Shown piece after piece: positions 50,781 to 59,759 of a stretch of 64,000 bases of DNA (position 1 is the stretch's first letter; the number at the start of each line of letters is the position of its first letter). Source of the stretch: Pedobacter rhizosphaerae (GTDB taxonomy: Bacteria; Bacteroidota; Bacteroidia; Sphingobacteriales; Sphingobacteriaceae); NCBI RefSeq assembly GCF_900111155.1, contig NZ_FOGG01000002.1, forward strand, positions 218,026 through 282,025, read 5' to 3'. Position numbers and translations under genes: made by a program. Under the pieces are notes generated by a model. The model was not told where the DNA came from and ran no database searches. It was given only the letters and a program-made list of their open reading frames with translations.

Positions 50781-51962
50781 TTACTTTTTCTGCTTCAAGG
50801 GCTGAATTAAAGGAATGCTGATATTGAAGGTATTATATTCTTTTGCTACGGCACCAGCCTCAGTTTTGCTTGGATCCAATGTAGCAGCTGCCGCAAATAA
50901 TGCTGTAGGTATCCCTTTTTCATCTGTTACGATAAAAGGACGTTCCAGATTATGTAGTGCAAGTTCCTCACCATTGCTGACTTTAAGTGTCCGAAGTGAA
51001 ATTAATGGATTTCTTGCTGGCTTCCAATCTAAACCATTTTCAGAAGTGATCAACGCCAATGCGCCAAATTGAGGCACTAGCTTTTTACTATTCGAATAAT
51101 ATTTTACGGCAGCATAAAATCTTTTACGATCTTGGTCATAACAGATGCAGGGATCTTCACAAGCCATTTCGGCACTGGTAAAAACCTGAGATCTCATTTT
51201 AAATGGCCCCTCAGGTTTCTTCGCAGTGGCAATCCAATGGGTCATGTTTCCAACATTGGGCTTTCTCGACTTAAAAATCATATAGTAATTCCCGTCAGGC
51301 CCTTTAGTTACAGAAGGGTTAACAGCTACTTCGAATGTTTGCGCGTTATTGGGGCCCATAATGGGTTGTTCTGACCGAACGTATTTCCCAGTTAAAAGAT
51401 CATCCATAGAATCGGCTATCAACACCCCTATTCGCTGTCCGCTGTTGTACTTCATCCAATGTAACCATTGTGGTGTGGCCCCTTGTAACTGGTAATCTTT
51501 ATTGAAGGAATTGCTGATGTAATAGAGGTAATACTTTCCTCCAAATTTTCTGATCTGGGGATTATGCATCCTAAACTGATCCCATCTGCTGGTGTCTGAA
51601 TCTCCTTTCAAAACATCTTTAAAATGTTTGTAAGGCCCATTTAGTTTATCTGAAACAGCGCAAGCAATCTCCGAATATTTTAACCATCCCTTAAAACCAT
51701 CAAAAATATATTCCATAGAATCCCTTGTTAAAGAACGTTTTCCATGCGGCCATTTGGAATAAAACAGGTAATACTGGCCGTCCTCGCCCTTTACAGCACT
51801 TCCACACCATACATAAGAATGATCAAGCTGAAACATATTTGTAGAATCGACAGTCCCCAACATCTTGTTAAGATTCAGATTATCTGAATTACCTTGTCCT
51901 TTCAAATTAAAATGTGCAAACATCAGGAAGCAAACAGCAGCAATAATCAATTTATAACTCAT
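50781..51962 (-). CDS. GH43-like five-bladed beta-propeller glycosidase, secreted
   Basis: The start is one of two ATGs (51962 or 51971); the first gives MSYKLIIAAVCFLMFAHF with a signal peptide. The 393-residue protein shows GH43-type blades: YVWCGSAVKGEDGQYYLFYSKW, WDQFRMHNPQIRKFGGKYYLYYI, FEVAVNPSVTKGPDGNYYMIFKSR and CEDPCICYDQDRKRFYAAVKY. The acid residues Asp/Glu in HNPQ and EDPC resemble the propeller active site, although I cannot place all three catalytic residues. Probable arabinan/xylan or related glycan exo-enzyme; the specific family may be GH43 or an adjacent one. Confidence 0.82.
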   Translation of the reverse strand: MSYKLIIAAVCFLMFAHFNLKGQGNSDNLNLNKMLGTVDSTNMFQLDHSYVWCGSAVKGEDGQYYLFYSKWPHGKRSLTRDSMEYIFDGFKGWLKYSEIACAVSDKLNGPYKHFKDVLKGDSDTSRWDQFRMHNPQIRKFGGKYYLYYISNSFNKDYQLQGATPQWLHWMKYNSGQRIGVLIADSMDDLLTGKYVRSEQPIMGPNNAQTFEVAVNPSVTKGPDGNYYMIFKSRKPNVGNMTHWIATAKKPEGPFKMRSQVFTSAEMACEDPCICYDQDRKRFYAAVKYYSNSKKLVPQFGALALITSENGLDWKPARNPLISLRTLKVSNGEELALHNLERPFIVTDEKGIPTALFAAAATLDPSKTEAGAVAKEYNTFNISIPLIQPLKQKK

Positions 51963-51971
51963 AATATGCAA

Positions 51972-52543
51972 AAATTAATAGTTCAGCCTCTTCACAACAA
52001 GCTGAAAAGCACTTAAATTTCGGGATGAAATATGCAGGAATGAGTTTCTCGGGAAACAACAATAATGGGCAACTTGCCAGATGATAAATTATTACATAGA
52101 TAACAATAATCCTGAAATAAAGCAGGTCTTAAAAAACCTGCCAGATCTTTTTCGTCTCTCCACCTTTCTAATTCTTCAATATGCAGTTATAACCTGTAAT
52201 TTTAGTGTGATAGGTATCTAATCATCTCTATAAAATTTCGTATCTTGGTGATGTGGTTATCGCCTTATTAAGATAACACCTGATTATAAACCTTTCTCCA
52301 GCACAAGTCCAGGTTAAGTGCAAGTCAAGTCCAGGTATACTAGCCTTTCGCTTTAACAATAAGGGCATAAAAAGCTAATATTAATCCAAAGATTAGCTAA
52401 AGTTGCTTTTATTCATCTTTCACTATTTAACTTGATAAACCATCTTGCTACTTAATACTTGCAACTCAATACTTGATTCTTGACTCTTGACACTTGACCC
52501 TCAATACCCTAACTTTGCCCCTAAACAAAGTTCAGATAGACGC
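51972..52543. other. Intergenic region with short direct repeats
   Basis: No gene of note in 572 bp. CAAGTCCAGGT occurs at 52304-52314 and 52326-52336 (22 bp apart). The stretch 52455-52500 cycles through degenerate ACTTGA/CTTGACT words. A GCAGGT/ACCTGC hairpin (52122-52141) has no strong T tract. A divergent promoter region is likely at its edges. Confidence 0.5.
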
Positions 52544-52825
52544 ATGCAAAACCCAGCAGAAAAGATCATAGAAGATAACGATTTTGTTTCCATCTGGATG
52601 GAAGAGAACGGAAATCCTGCAATAGCCGAATTAACACAGTTAAACCTCGAAGTTGCTACAAAAACCACCAAAGCCCTTGCGCAAAAAGGTCTTGCAGATA
52701 ACGACTTTGCCTTAATATTGGATGTTAACCCGGAAGAGGTGAAAAGATGGTTGGCAGGCAAGCACCCATTTAGTCTAAAAATATTAAAAGAGATTTCAAC
52801 TTACTTGGCTGATAATAAATCTTAA
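52544..52825 (+). CDS. Small HTH (XRE-like) protein
   Basis: ATG 52544 (MQNPAEKIIEDND) starts a 93-residue protein. The C-terminal half (KALAQKGLADNDFALILDV, then NPEEVKRWLAGKHPFSLKI, LKEISTYL) is a helix-turn-helix of the Cro/C1-XRE type, resembling antitoxins or small transcription regulators. A toxin gene is not recognised beside it, so a toxin-antitoxin role is not claimed. It is 193 bp upstream of an unknown secreted protein gene. Confidence 0.75.
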   Translation: MQNPAEKIIEDNDFVSIWMEENGNPAIAELTQLNLEVATKTTKALAQKGLADNDFALILDVNPEEVKRWLAGKHPFSLKILKEISTYLADNKS

Positions 52826-53018
52826 ATAGTTAAAGACTTGTGCATCTGCTATAGGGCAAAGAGTAGTTTCTTTTTTCCAGGCATCTGGCATTAAAAAGCT
52901 TTGAACTTAATCTAGTAATCAATCTGGCACTAAAACTATACAAATACCCTTTAATGGGGATACTCATTTAAAAAACGGCGAAGTATTTTTGAATAAATTT
53001 TGTTTCAAACAAAAAATC

Positions 53019-54338
53019 ATGAAAAGATACTTTAAATATTTCAAGGGGGTATTGTTTTTGGCCATTTCCCTATGCATCAATACTACTAATGGATATGCCC
53101 AATCGCGTACGCAGATTGCCGCACAACTAAGCCGGCTAATTAACAATTCCAGTTATTCGGATGAACTTCAGTATTACAATAATACCATCGATGCAAACTG
53201 CAACACCTTAACCCACAGTTTCGATACGTTTCAATCGGTAACTTTTACCCGCACCGAAAAATTTGCGAGGGTAAGCAGCACTTACCAGAATATTCCGTGG
53301 AAAAACCTGCAGAGTATTACACACGAGAAAATTAGCACTTCAGCAGTATACCTTTTTTTTACTGAGCCCATTATACAAAGCCGTAAGCTTACTTATGGAA
53401 ACTATTTTAAAAACAAGTACACCGATCGAACTGCCGAACGCAGTGTAAGGAGTATCCAGTTGCATATAAAAAATACAGATCTGTTGGTTTTTGAGACCCT
53501 TTGTTATAAGCTGAAATTAGCAGATTCTGCACAAAATATAGCTGCCGTAACCATGGTAAAAACATTACCACAAGCATCTTATTGCCAGAAAGTGTTACCG
53601 CCATCTAAAAATGAAGCCCAGGGTATAATATTCGATTCAACAACGGGTTATAAATGCGGCACGCAGGAATGGCCGTCTTATTGGTGCAAATTTTTCAAAC
53701 TTGGCGCAATAGACATTTCAAACATGGGAACAGATGAGATGAAGGCCAAATCACTCGAAATGCAAGCCTACTGGAATAAGTATTGTTATAGCTTTACTAC
53801 AGGCGATTGGCGGGGTATTGTGGGTGGGAGCCAAACTACATTATTGGATATTAATAACGACGTAGGAAGCAATGATGCTTTCGGACTGATCGCTTATAGG
53901 GTAAAAGGGAATGTTAATTTTCTGAATCCTTTTAATGGCAAAAACTATTTTGATAATTTATACGCTAAATATGGTAAAAAAGAACATTATGTAGAGTATG
54001 ATAAAGAGGAAGTTCAGCGGGAATGGGAATATCTGCAAAACCGTGCAAAAAGGTGGGGTACCAAATCTTCAAGCTATATGCTGTTTCAATACAAATATAA
54101 TGCTCAGGCACATCAGGAACTGATTGAAGCTATTATATGTAATGCGCAGGGAGAAGGTGTTTTTGCTGACTTAAAGAGCGATCCTGCTCAGTATCTATTG
54201 CAGGTTTATAACGTAGGAATAAGAAATTTTGATGAAGCGGTATTTTTATTCGAAACTACCTTTAAAACCCAGATATCATCGACTGATAAAACTGCATTCC
54301 GCCAAAACCTAAAATATCAGCAGGTACTTTGGGATTAA
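53019..54338 (+). CDS. Secreted protein of unknown function (439 aa)
   Basis: ATG 53019 begins with a signal peptide (YFKYFKGVLFLAISLCINTTNGYAQ). The N-terminal half (30-200) is beta-rich with FDTFQSVTFTRTEKFARV and SVRSIQLHIKNTDLLVF; the C-terminal half is helical with GTQEWPSYWCKFFKLGAIDI, WNKYCYSFTTGDWRG and ENRAKRWG-like QNRAKRWG. Six or more Cys suggest disulfides. I do not recognise the family. A TATTTTTG -7-like element is at 52984-52991. Clearly expressed gene, no function inferred. Confidence 0.75.
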   Translation: MKRYFKYFKGVLFLAISLCINTTNGYAQSRTQIAAQLSRLINNSSYSDELQYYNNTIDANCNTLTHSFDTFQSVTFTRTEKFARVSSTYQNIPWKNLQSITHEKISTSAVYLFFTEPIIQSRKLTYGNYFKNKYTDRTAERSVRSIQLHIKNTDLLVFETLCYKLKLADSAQNIAAVTMVKTLPQASYCQKVLPPSKNEAQGIIFDSTTGYKCGTQEWPSYWCKFFKLGAIDISNMGTDEMKAKSLEMQAYWNKYCYSFTTGDWRGIVGGSQTTLLDINNDVGSNDAFGLIAYRVKGNVNFLNPFNGKNYFDNLYAKYGKKEHYVEYDKEEVQREWEYLQNRAKRWGTKSSSYMLFQYKYNAQAHQELIEAIICNAQGEGVFADLKSDPAQYLLQVYNVGIRNFDEAVFLFETTFKTQISSTDKTAFRQNLKYQQVLWD

Positions 54339-54689
54339 GAAAATAAATGATGTTTAGGTAAAAAAGGCTAGTACTGTTCCTATCTTTCTATGCTTTAACT
54401 TTTAATCCTTGGTCATGCTGAAAAATATCCATACCAGTAAATAAAAAATTATCAATTGCCAACAACTTTGATATGATTATATATTTCAACGATAGCAATA
54501 GCTTTTAACTTCGGAGGACACCTAATTTTCAAAAAAGTTTTCCACATTCACTAAGTCCAAAGTTCTTTATTGTCTAAAAACATACTTTAAACTGTTTAAA
54601 CCTATTTTTCACAACAAAGCACAAAAAAGTGCTTAAATTTTAAAATTAGGCACATTTTGTTAAATTTGGTTTATACCAAATCCCAGCTT
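54339..54689. promoter_or_regulatory. AT-rich leader of the lysine aminotransferase gene with operator-like palindromes
   Basis: Seen: AAGCAC-A6-GTGCTT (54617-54634), the palindrome AATTTTAAAATT shortly after, ATTTGG-TTTATA-CCAAAT (54664-54681), and a -7-like TAAATTTG (54661-54668). The symmetric motifs around a presumed promoter point to regulator binding (for example an Lrp/AsnC-type protein), inferred only. Confidence 0.4.
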
Positions 54690-56021
54690 ATGTATCAATT
54701 AACAGTACCTGCCGATCGCGTTAACGAATCCTTAAGTAAACATATTTTAGCAGATGGTTTCGACCTTACCTACGATATAGAAAGAAGCCAGGGGGCTTAC
54801 ATCTACGATGCTAAATACAACAGAAATCTATTAGATTTTTTCACCTGCTTCGCATCTGTTCCATTAGGGTACAATCACCCCAAAATGGTGAACGATGAGG
54901 CCTTTAAAAAGAACTTGTTGGCCGCGGCAATGGCAAACCCATCAAACTCTGATGTTTATACCCAGCAGTACGCCCAGTTTGTTGAAACCTTTGGTAAAAT
55001 TGGTATTCCAGATTATTTACCCCATGCTTTTTTTATTGCTGGCGGGGCATTAGCGGTAGAAAATGCAATTAAGGTAGCCATGGACTGGAAAGTGCAGAAA
55101 AACTTTAGAAAGGGCTATACAGAAGAAAAGGGTTTTAAAGTACTGCATTTCGAAAAAGCCTTTCACGGCAGAACCGGGTATACCTTAAGCTTAACCAATA
55201 CCCTGCCCGATAAAACCAAATGGTACGCCAAGTTCGACTGGCCAAGGGTAAGCATTCCAGAGGTTAAATTCCCACTGCAAGGCAATAATTTAGCGCATGC
55301 AATAAGCACCGAGGAAGCTTCTATTGCACAAATAAAACAAGCTTTTGCCGATAATAAAGATGATATCTGTGCCATCATCATCGAGCCAATTCAATCTGAA
55401 GGAGGAGATAACCACCTTCGCGAAGAGTTTTTAATCCAGTTAAAAACCCTTGCCGATGAAAACGAGGCCTTCCTGATTTACGATGAGGTTCAAACGGGCG
55501 TAGGTTTAACAGGTAAATTCTGGTGCCATCAGCATTTTAGCGAAAGGGCTCGTCCGGATATTGTAGCTTTTGGTAAAAAAATGCAGGTTTGCGGCATTTT
55601 GGTAGGCCACAAAGTCGATGAGATTGAAACCAACGTATTCAAGGTACCCAGTCGCATCAACTCTACCTGGGGAGGAAATTTAGTAGATATGGTTCGTTCT
55701 ACACAAATTCTTCAAATCATTGAAGAAGACCAGCTCTGCCATCAGGCAGCAAAAACCGGAGCGTACTTAAAGGAAAATTTGGATGGCCTCTCTCAAAAAT
55801 TCGACCTCATGAGCAATGTACGAGGCAAAGGACTGCTTTGTTCCTTTGATTTCCCCAATAAAGATTTGAGAAATAAATTCATAGCTAAGGGATTAGAACA
55901 CAATGTGATGTTTTTGGGCTGTGGAAACCATACCATTAGGTTCCGCCCGGCACTGTGCATAGAGGAAAAACATATTGACGAAGGCCTGACGGTTATGGAA
56001 AAAATATTGCCTTTATTGTAG
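54690..56021 (+). CDS. lat: L-lysine 6-aminotransferase
   Basis: The chosen start is ATG 54690; upstream TTG-initiated extension is rejected. The 443-residue class III PLP aminotransferase has KHILADGFDLTYDIERSQGAYIYD, LDFFTCFASVPLGYNHPKM, ALAVENAIKVAMDWKV, FHGRTGYTLSLTNT, IYDEVQTGVGLTGKFW and PLP Lys in VAFGKKMQVCGI, SRINSTWGGNLVDMVRS. These match lysine epsilon-aminotransferases, which convert lysine and 2-oxoglutarate to alpha-aminoadipate semialdehyde. The small neighbour 56024 is 2 bp downstream. Regulation by palindromes upstream is possible. Confidence 0.93.
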   Translation: MYQLTVPADRVNESLSKHILADGFDLTYDIERSQGAYIYDAKYNRNLLDFFTCFASVPLGYNHPKMVNDEAFKKNLLAAAMANPSNSDVYTQQYAQFVETFGKIGIPDYLPHAFFIAGGALAVENAIKVAMDWKVQKNFRKGYTEEKGFKVLHFEKAFHGRTGYTLSLTNTLPDKTKWYAKFDWPRVSIPEVKFPLQGNNLAHAISTEEASIAQIKQAFADNKDDICAIIIEPIQSEGGDNHLREEFLIQLKTLADENEAFLIYDEVQTGVGLTGKFWCHQHFSERARPDIVAFGKKMQVCGILVGHKVDEIETNVFKVPSRINSTWGGNLVDMVRSTQILQIIEEDQLCHQAAKTGAYLKENLDGLSQKFDLMSNVRGKGLLCSFDFPNKDLRNKFIAKGLEHNVMFLGCGNHTIRFRPALCIEEKHIDEGLTVMEKILPLL

Positions 56022-56023
56022 GC

Positions 56024-56425
56024 ATGAACAAAAAACCGATATTTTACACCCTCGTTGCCGCTATTTTAATATTGATATTCTTAATGATTAAAAGCAGCTT
56101 TAACCAACCTGGTGTTGAAGATATGAAAGCTGGTTTTAAGGAAGTATTAAAATACCGAAATGCCAATAATACTGGCCCTGTTCAGCGCATCTATGTGGTA
56201 ACGGTTAAAGATTCTATTTGGAAAGAACTTGAAGATTACGGTAACTTAATGCCTCATACGAAATATGGGAATACCAAAGTTTACTTTTTCATGGAACACA
56301 CTAACATCCCTCAATCATTACAACCGGGTGAGGTAAATTTTGATCCACAATTTAATTCCTCCTGCATAGCGCTTTATGAAAAAAGTGCCATGAGCCAGGT
56401 TGCGTTCAATAAACATCCGTTTTAG
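56024..56425 (+). CDS. Small membrane-anchored protein, unknown
   Basis: The 133-residue protein has one N-terminal helix (FYTLVAAILILIFLMI) and a soluble part with RIYVVTVKDSIWKELEDYGNLM, YFFMEHTNIPQSLQPGEVNFDPQF and SSCIALYEKSAM. I do not recognise the family. It starts 2 bp after the lysine aminotransferase stop and is probably cotranscribed. Confidence 0.75.
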   Translation: MNKKPIFYTLVAAILILIFLMIKSSFNQPGVEDMKAGFKEVLKYRNANNTGPVQRIYVVTVKDSIWKELEDYGNLMPHTKYGNTKVYFFMEHTNIPQSLQPGEVNFDPQFNSSCIALYEKSAMSQVAFNKHPF

Positions 56426-56518
56426 CGGGAAGCGGGAAGCTAAAGGCTAAAAACCAGACCTTTAATTTGTAGAGTCATCTTTAATCTGCGGGAAAAAAAA
56501 ATGAGTAACCAACACGCA

Positions 56519-57880
56519 TTACACAAAGGCCGAAAATCCAGTAATTGCTCTTCCAACAATTAAGGTGTTAATCTCTTTTGTTCCTTCGTAAGAATAAATG
56601 GCTTCAGCATCGGCTACGAACCTGGCTACATTATATTCTAACAAAATACCGTTTCCACCCATTACCTCACGCGCCTTGCTCACCACATCCCGCGTACGTA
56701 ACGAACAGAAAACCTTAGCCAAAGAAGCATGTTCATCTTTTAGCAAGCCCTGATCCTGTAACTGAGATAGTCGGTAACAAAGTGTTTGCATGGCCGTTAA
56801 ATTCGACAGCATTTCTACTAAATGATTCTGAATCAACTGAAAGGAAGCAATCGGCTTACCAAACTGCTTTCTGGTTCGGGTATAATCTAAGGCATTTTCA
56901 TAAGCCCCACGTGCGCAACCCACTGCCTGCCAGGCCACTCCTGCCCTTGTCATCTGTAGAACCTTAGCGGTATCTTTAAAAGAATTGGCATTTTGCAAAC
57001 GATCATGCTCTTCCACTTCGCAGTTGGTTAGCGTAATCAGGCCATTCTGCACAATCCGAAGTGCCATTTTATTCTGCATCTTCTCTACCGCAAAACCCGG
57101 GTTATCTTTTTTTACGATGAAGCCTTTCACTTCACTGCTATCCTCATCTCTTGCCCAAATCACTAAAATATCGGCAAAAGTGGCATTGCCAATCCATTTT
57201 TTCTGACCGTTTAAAACCCATTTATCGCCAACCTTTTTGCAGGTTGTAGTTAAACCTCCGGCAGCTGCCGAACCCACCTCAGGTTCGGTTAGACCAAATG
57301 CACCAATAATTTTAAACTGCTGCATTAAGGGCAGCCACTGTTGCTTCTGTTCTTCCGATCCACATAAGTAAATGGATCCCATAGCCAAACCACTTTGCAC
57401 GCCAAAAAAAGTAGAAATTGAGGTGTCTATGCGGGCCATTTCCATAGCTAAGATCCCCTCCATTAAATTAGATTTTCCCGGGCAGCCATAACCCTGATAA
57501 GTTAATCCACAGATATTAAGCTCCGCTAATTTTGGAATAATCTCAAAGGGAAATTCAGCTTTATTCCAATAATGGTTCACAATAGGCTTAACCTCCTTCT
57601 CCAAAAATGCCCTTACTTTCAATTGCAATTCACGGTCTTCATCCCTCAAGGCCTCGTCACCTAAATGATAAAAATCACCTTCAATAGGAGGAAGTTCTTT
57701 CTTCTTGCCCGATCCGCCCATCATTTTCATCATCCCCTGAATTTGCTTATCATCCAGGTTAGAAATGGTTTCGACCATTTTTGGAAGATCGACCTTTTTC
57801 GATAAAGCTTCTAACTTACCGAAATCTACATGCTTAAAAAGTTGATACGCATTTTTGATTGAAGAAAATATATTCGCCAT
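56519..57880 (-). CDS. Acyl-CoA dehydrogenase (glutaryl-CoA dehydrogenase / ACX4-like clade)
   Basis: The 453-residue FAD enzyme has an added 60-residue N-terminus, then LTYQGYGCPGKSNLMEG, IIGAFGLTEPEVGSAA, WVLNGQKKWIGNATFADILVIWA, TRKQFGKPIASFQLIQ and the catalytic Glu in IYSYEGTKEINTLIVGRAITG. The C-terminal signature is very like glutaryl-CoA dehydrogenase. The active-site Arg that binds glutaryl-CoA's distal carboxylate in human GCDH (in YRSAMSVQSSL) appears to be replaced here (ISTFFGVQSGL), so a different, possibly short-chain acyl-CoA substrate is more likely. It lies near lat but is convergent with it. Confidence 0.9.
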   Translation of the reverse strand: MANIFSSIKNAYQLFKHVDFGKLEALSKKVDLPKMVETISNLDDKQIQGMMKMMGGSGKKKELPPIEGDFYHLGDEALRDEDRELQLKVRAFLEKEVKPIVNHYWNKAEFPFEIIPKLAELNICGLTYQGYGCPGKSNLMEGILAMEMARIDTSISTFFGVQSGLAMGSIYLCGSEEQKQQWLPLMQQFKIIGAFGLTEPEVGSAAAGGLTTTCKKVGDKWVLNGQKKWIGNATFADILVIWARDEDSSEVKGFIVKKDNPGFAVEKMQNKMALRIVQNGLITLTNCEVEEHDRLQNANSFKDTAKVLQMTRAGVAWQAVGCARGAYENALDYTRTRKQFGKPIASFQLIQNHLVEMLSNLTAMQTLCYRLSQLQDQGLLKDEHASLAKVFCSLRTRDVVSKAREVMGGNGILLEYNVARFVADAEAIYSYEGTKEINTLIVGRAITGFSAFV

Positions 57881-58520
57881 TATTATTCGTTTTTAGGGTA
57901 ACAAATAAGAGGCTATTTTGTTGGATGGGGCTTTGTTTTAACCGCATAGTGCACAAAGGGTAGGCACAGAGAGCGCAGAGTTGGTTTAAAATGAACCACC
58001 TTAGGCATCTTAGTTACCTCAGGTTTACATGACCTTAAATGGCTTACATGGTGAAATATAATGCGCTTATTCTTACCATGTAATTACATTTTAGTTGCAA
58101 ATTTAATATGTCCTTAAATTCATTCTGCACTCGCAACCCACAACTCATTTTAAATCACAAAGAACACCAAGATAGCGCACGGAGGACGCAAAGTTAGGAT
58201 ACCTTAAAGCATTGAAGTGTGTAGGCACCTTGCCCCGCAACTCGCAACCAACAACATTAAAACTGGTGAGGCGATTAGGCGGTAAGCTGGTTAGGTGTCA
58301 TGCCCCATAACCCGGAACTCGCAACCCACAACTCATTTCAAACCCCAAAGAACACCAAGATAGCGCACGGAGGACGCAAAGTTAGGATACCTTAAAGCAT
58401 TGAAGTGTGTAGACACCTTGCCCCGCAACTCGCAACCAACAGCATTAAAACTGATGAGGCGATTAGGCGGTAAGTTGGTTAGGTGTCATGTCCCATAACC
58501 CGGAACTCGCAACCCACAAC
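57881..58520. repeat. 188-bp tandem repeat, two full copies plus a partial; other repeat words
   Basis: GCAACCCACAACTYATTT begins at 58133, 58321 and 58509: a period of exactly 188 bp. Each copy contains AAGAACACCAAGATAGCGCAC, GGAGGACGCAAAGTTAGG, GCGATTAGGCGGTAAG and CCCATAACCCGGAACTC. Upstream, 57931-58030 has words from the 144-bp and 75-bp repeats (GCACAAAGGGTAGGCACAG, ACCACCTTAGGCATCTTAG). The third copy runs into the bshB1 3' end. Confidence 0.9.
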
Positions 58521-59237
58521 TTATTTTAGATCAAACAAACTCTCCACCCCCAGCAGTTTCCTCGAAGTAAAGCCTTCGCCAAAAGTGGCACCAATACTCT
58601 TTCCAAATTCCCTGGCCCTGCCAATTACGCTTTCAAAGAAATCAGGAGAAGAAATATAGGTCTGCTGACCATCAACATCGGGATTGAAGAACTGGGTTTT
58701 ATAAGCCTGAATAGATTTGATTTTGGTATCCATATGATCGGTGATGTCAACAATAATATCAGGTTGAATATAGCTATCCTGAATAAATTGCAATAATAAC
58801 CGTGGACGGTGGGCTTGCTGCGCTTCCCCACTCAATTCTGTTTTTATTTTTGGTAATCCAGATAAGAACACCGAATCATTTACCAAATCTCCTGCTCTAC
58901 CATGGTCAGGGTGGCGATCATGGAGGGCATTACTTAAAATAATTTCTGGTTGGTATTTGCGAATAGCCTTAATTACTTCCAAACGACTATGCTCGTCATT
59001 TTGAAAAAAACCATCTCTCAGGCGCAGATTTTCACGGGCATGAAGTCCGAGTATTTTTGCCGCATCTGCGGCCTCTTCATCACGTGTTTCTGCTGTACCA
59101 CGGGTACCCAGTTCGCCACGCGTTAAATCTACAATCCCTACTTTTTTGCCTAAGGCAATATGTTTTAAAATCGTTCCCGAACAGCAAAGTTCCGCATCAT
59201 CGGGATGTACGGCTATAACTAAAATATCTAATTTCAT
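58521..59237 (-). CDS. bshB1: Bacillithiol biosynthesis deacetylase BshB1
   Basis: The 238-residue protein has the PIG-L fold: HPDDAE (H11-E16 in VIAVHPDDAELCCSG), TRGELGTRGTAETRDEEA, PEIILSNALHDRHPDHGRA (zinc ligands and catalytic residues), and a C-terminal SIGATFGEGFTSRKLLGVESLF that is typical for BshB1. It removes acetyl from N-acetylglucosaminyl-malate to give GlcN-Mal in bacillithiol synthesis. Next genes are glutathione-peroxidase-like (10 bp upstream) and DUF4294. The gene's last bases border the tandem repeat. Confidence 0.95.
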   Translation of the reverse strand: MKLDILVIAVHPDDAELCCSGTILKHIALGKKVGIVDLTRGELGTRGTAETRDEEAADAAKILGLHARENLRLRDGFFQNDEHSRLEVIKAIRKYQPEIILSNALHDRHPDHGRAGDLVNDSVFLSGLPKIKTELSGEAQQAHRPRLLLQFIQDSYIQPDIIVDITDHMDTKIKSIQAYKTQFFNPDVDGQQTYISSPDFFESVIGRAREFGKSIGATFGEGFTSRKLLGVESLFDLK

Positions 59238-59246
59238 TCTGAATTA

Positions 59247-59756
59247 TTATGCTTTTTCATCCAGCAAGCGCTGAATTTTCTTTTTGATTTTTCTGCTGAG
59301 TGGCTTAGTAAAGGGAAAGAAAAAATCCTGAATCTCTCCATTTCTATTCAGCAGATATTTATGAAAGTTCCATCTGGGTTTAGAACTGAGCTTACCGTTA
59401 AGTTTTTTATCACTTAAAAATTGATACAAAGGATGGATTTGATTACCCCGAATCATGATCTTATCAAATACCGGGAATTTTACGCCATGGTTAATCTCGC
59501 AAAACTGTTGAATGGCATCGCCGTTTAAAGGTTCCTGCTTACCGAAATCATCTGTTGGAAAGCCCAATATTTCAAAATCAGGATCCCCAATTTCATCCTT
59601 TAATTGTTGTAATTCTTTCAACTGAGGTGTAAAACCGCATTGTGATGCCGTGTTTACGATAAGAACAACTTTATTTCTATAGGCTGATAATGGTTGATCT
59701 TCACCATTAATTTTCTTAACCTTAAAGGAATAAATGTTAGGAATACTTCCCTTCAT
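59247..59756 (-). CDS. Glutathione peroxidase family protein (Cys type)
   Basis: The 169-residue protein keeps the GPx tetrad: peroxidatic Cys40 in NTASQCGFTPQ, Gln in GKQEP, and Trp-Asn in RWNFHKYL. The usual FPCNQF is changed to FPTDDF, losing a Cys that often acts as a resolving residue. It probably reduces peroxides using thioredoxin or bacillithiol-linked electrons rather than glutathione. It lies 10 bp upstream of bshB1 on the same strand and 4 bp after DUF4294, fitting a thiol redox operon. Confidence 0.93.
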   Translation of the reverse strand: MKGSIPNIYSFKVKKINGEDQPLSAYRNKVVLIVNTASQCGFTPQLKELQQLKDEIGDPDFEILGFPTDDFGKQEPLNGDAIQQFCEINHGVKFPVFDKIMIRGNQIHPLYQFLSDKKLNGKLSSKPRWNFHKYLLNRNGEIQDFFFPFTKPLSRKIKKKIQRLLDEKA

Positions 59757-59759
59757 GAT

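Noticed and set aside
52544..52825. Toxin-antitoxin pair around the HTH protein
   Set aside because: No toxin-like partner is adjacent; the neighbour is a long secreted protein and the gap upstream is noncoding.
54690..57880. Canonical lysine to glutaryl-CoA degradation cluster
   Set aside because: The dehydrogenase seems to lack the glutaryl-binding Arg, the two genes are convergent, and the intermediate aminoadipate enzymes are absent.
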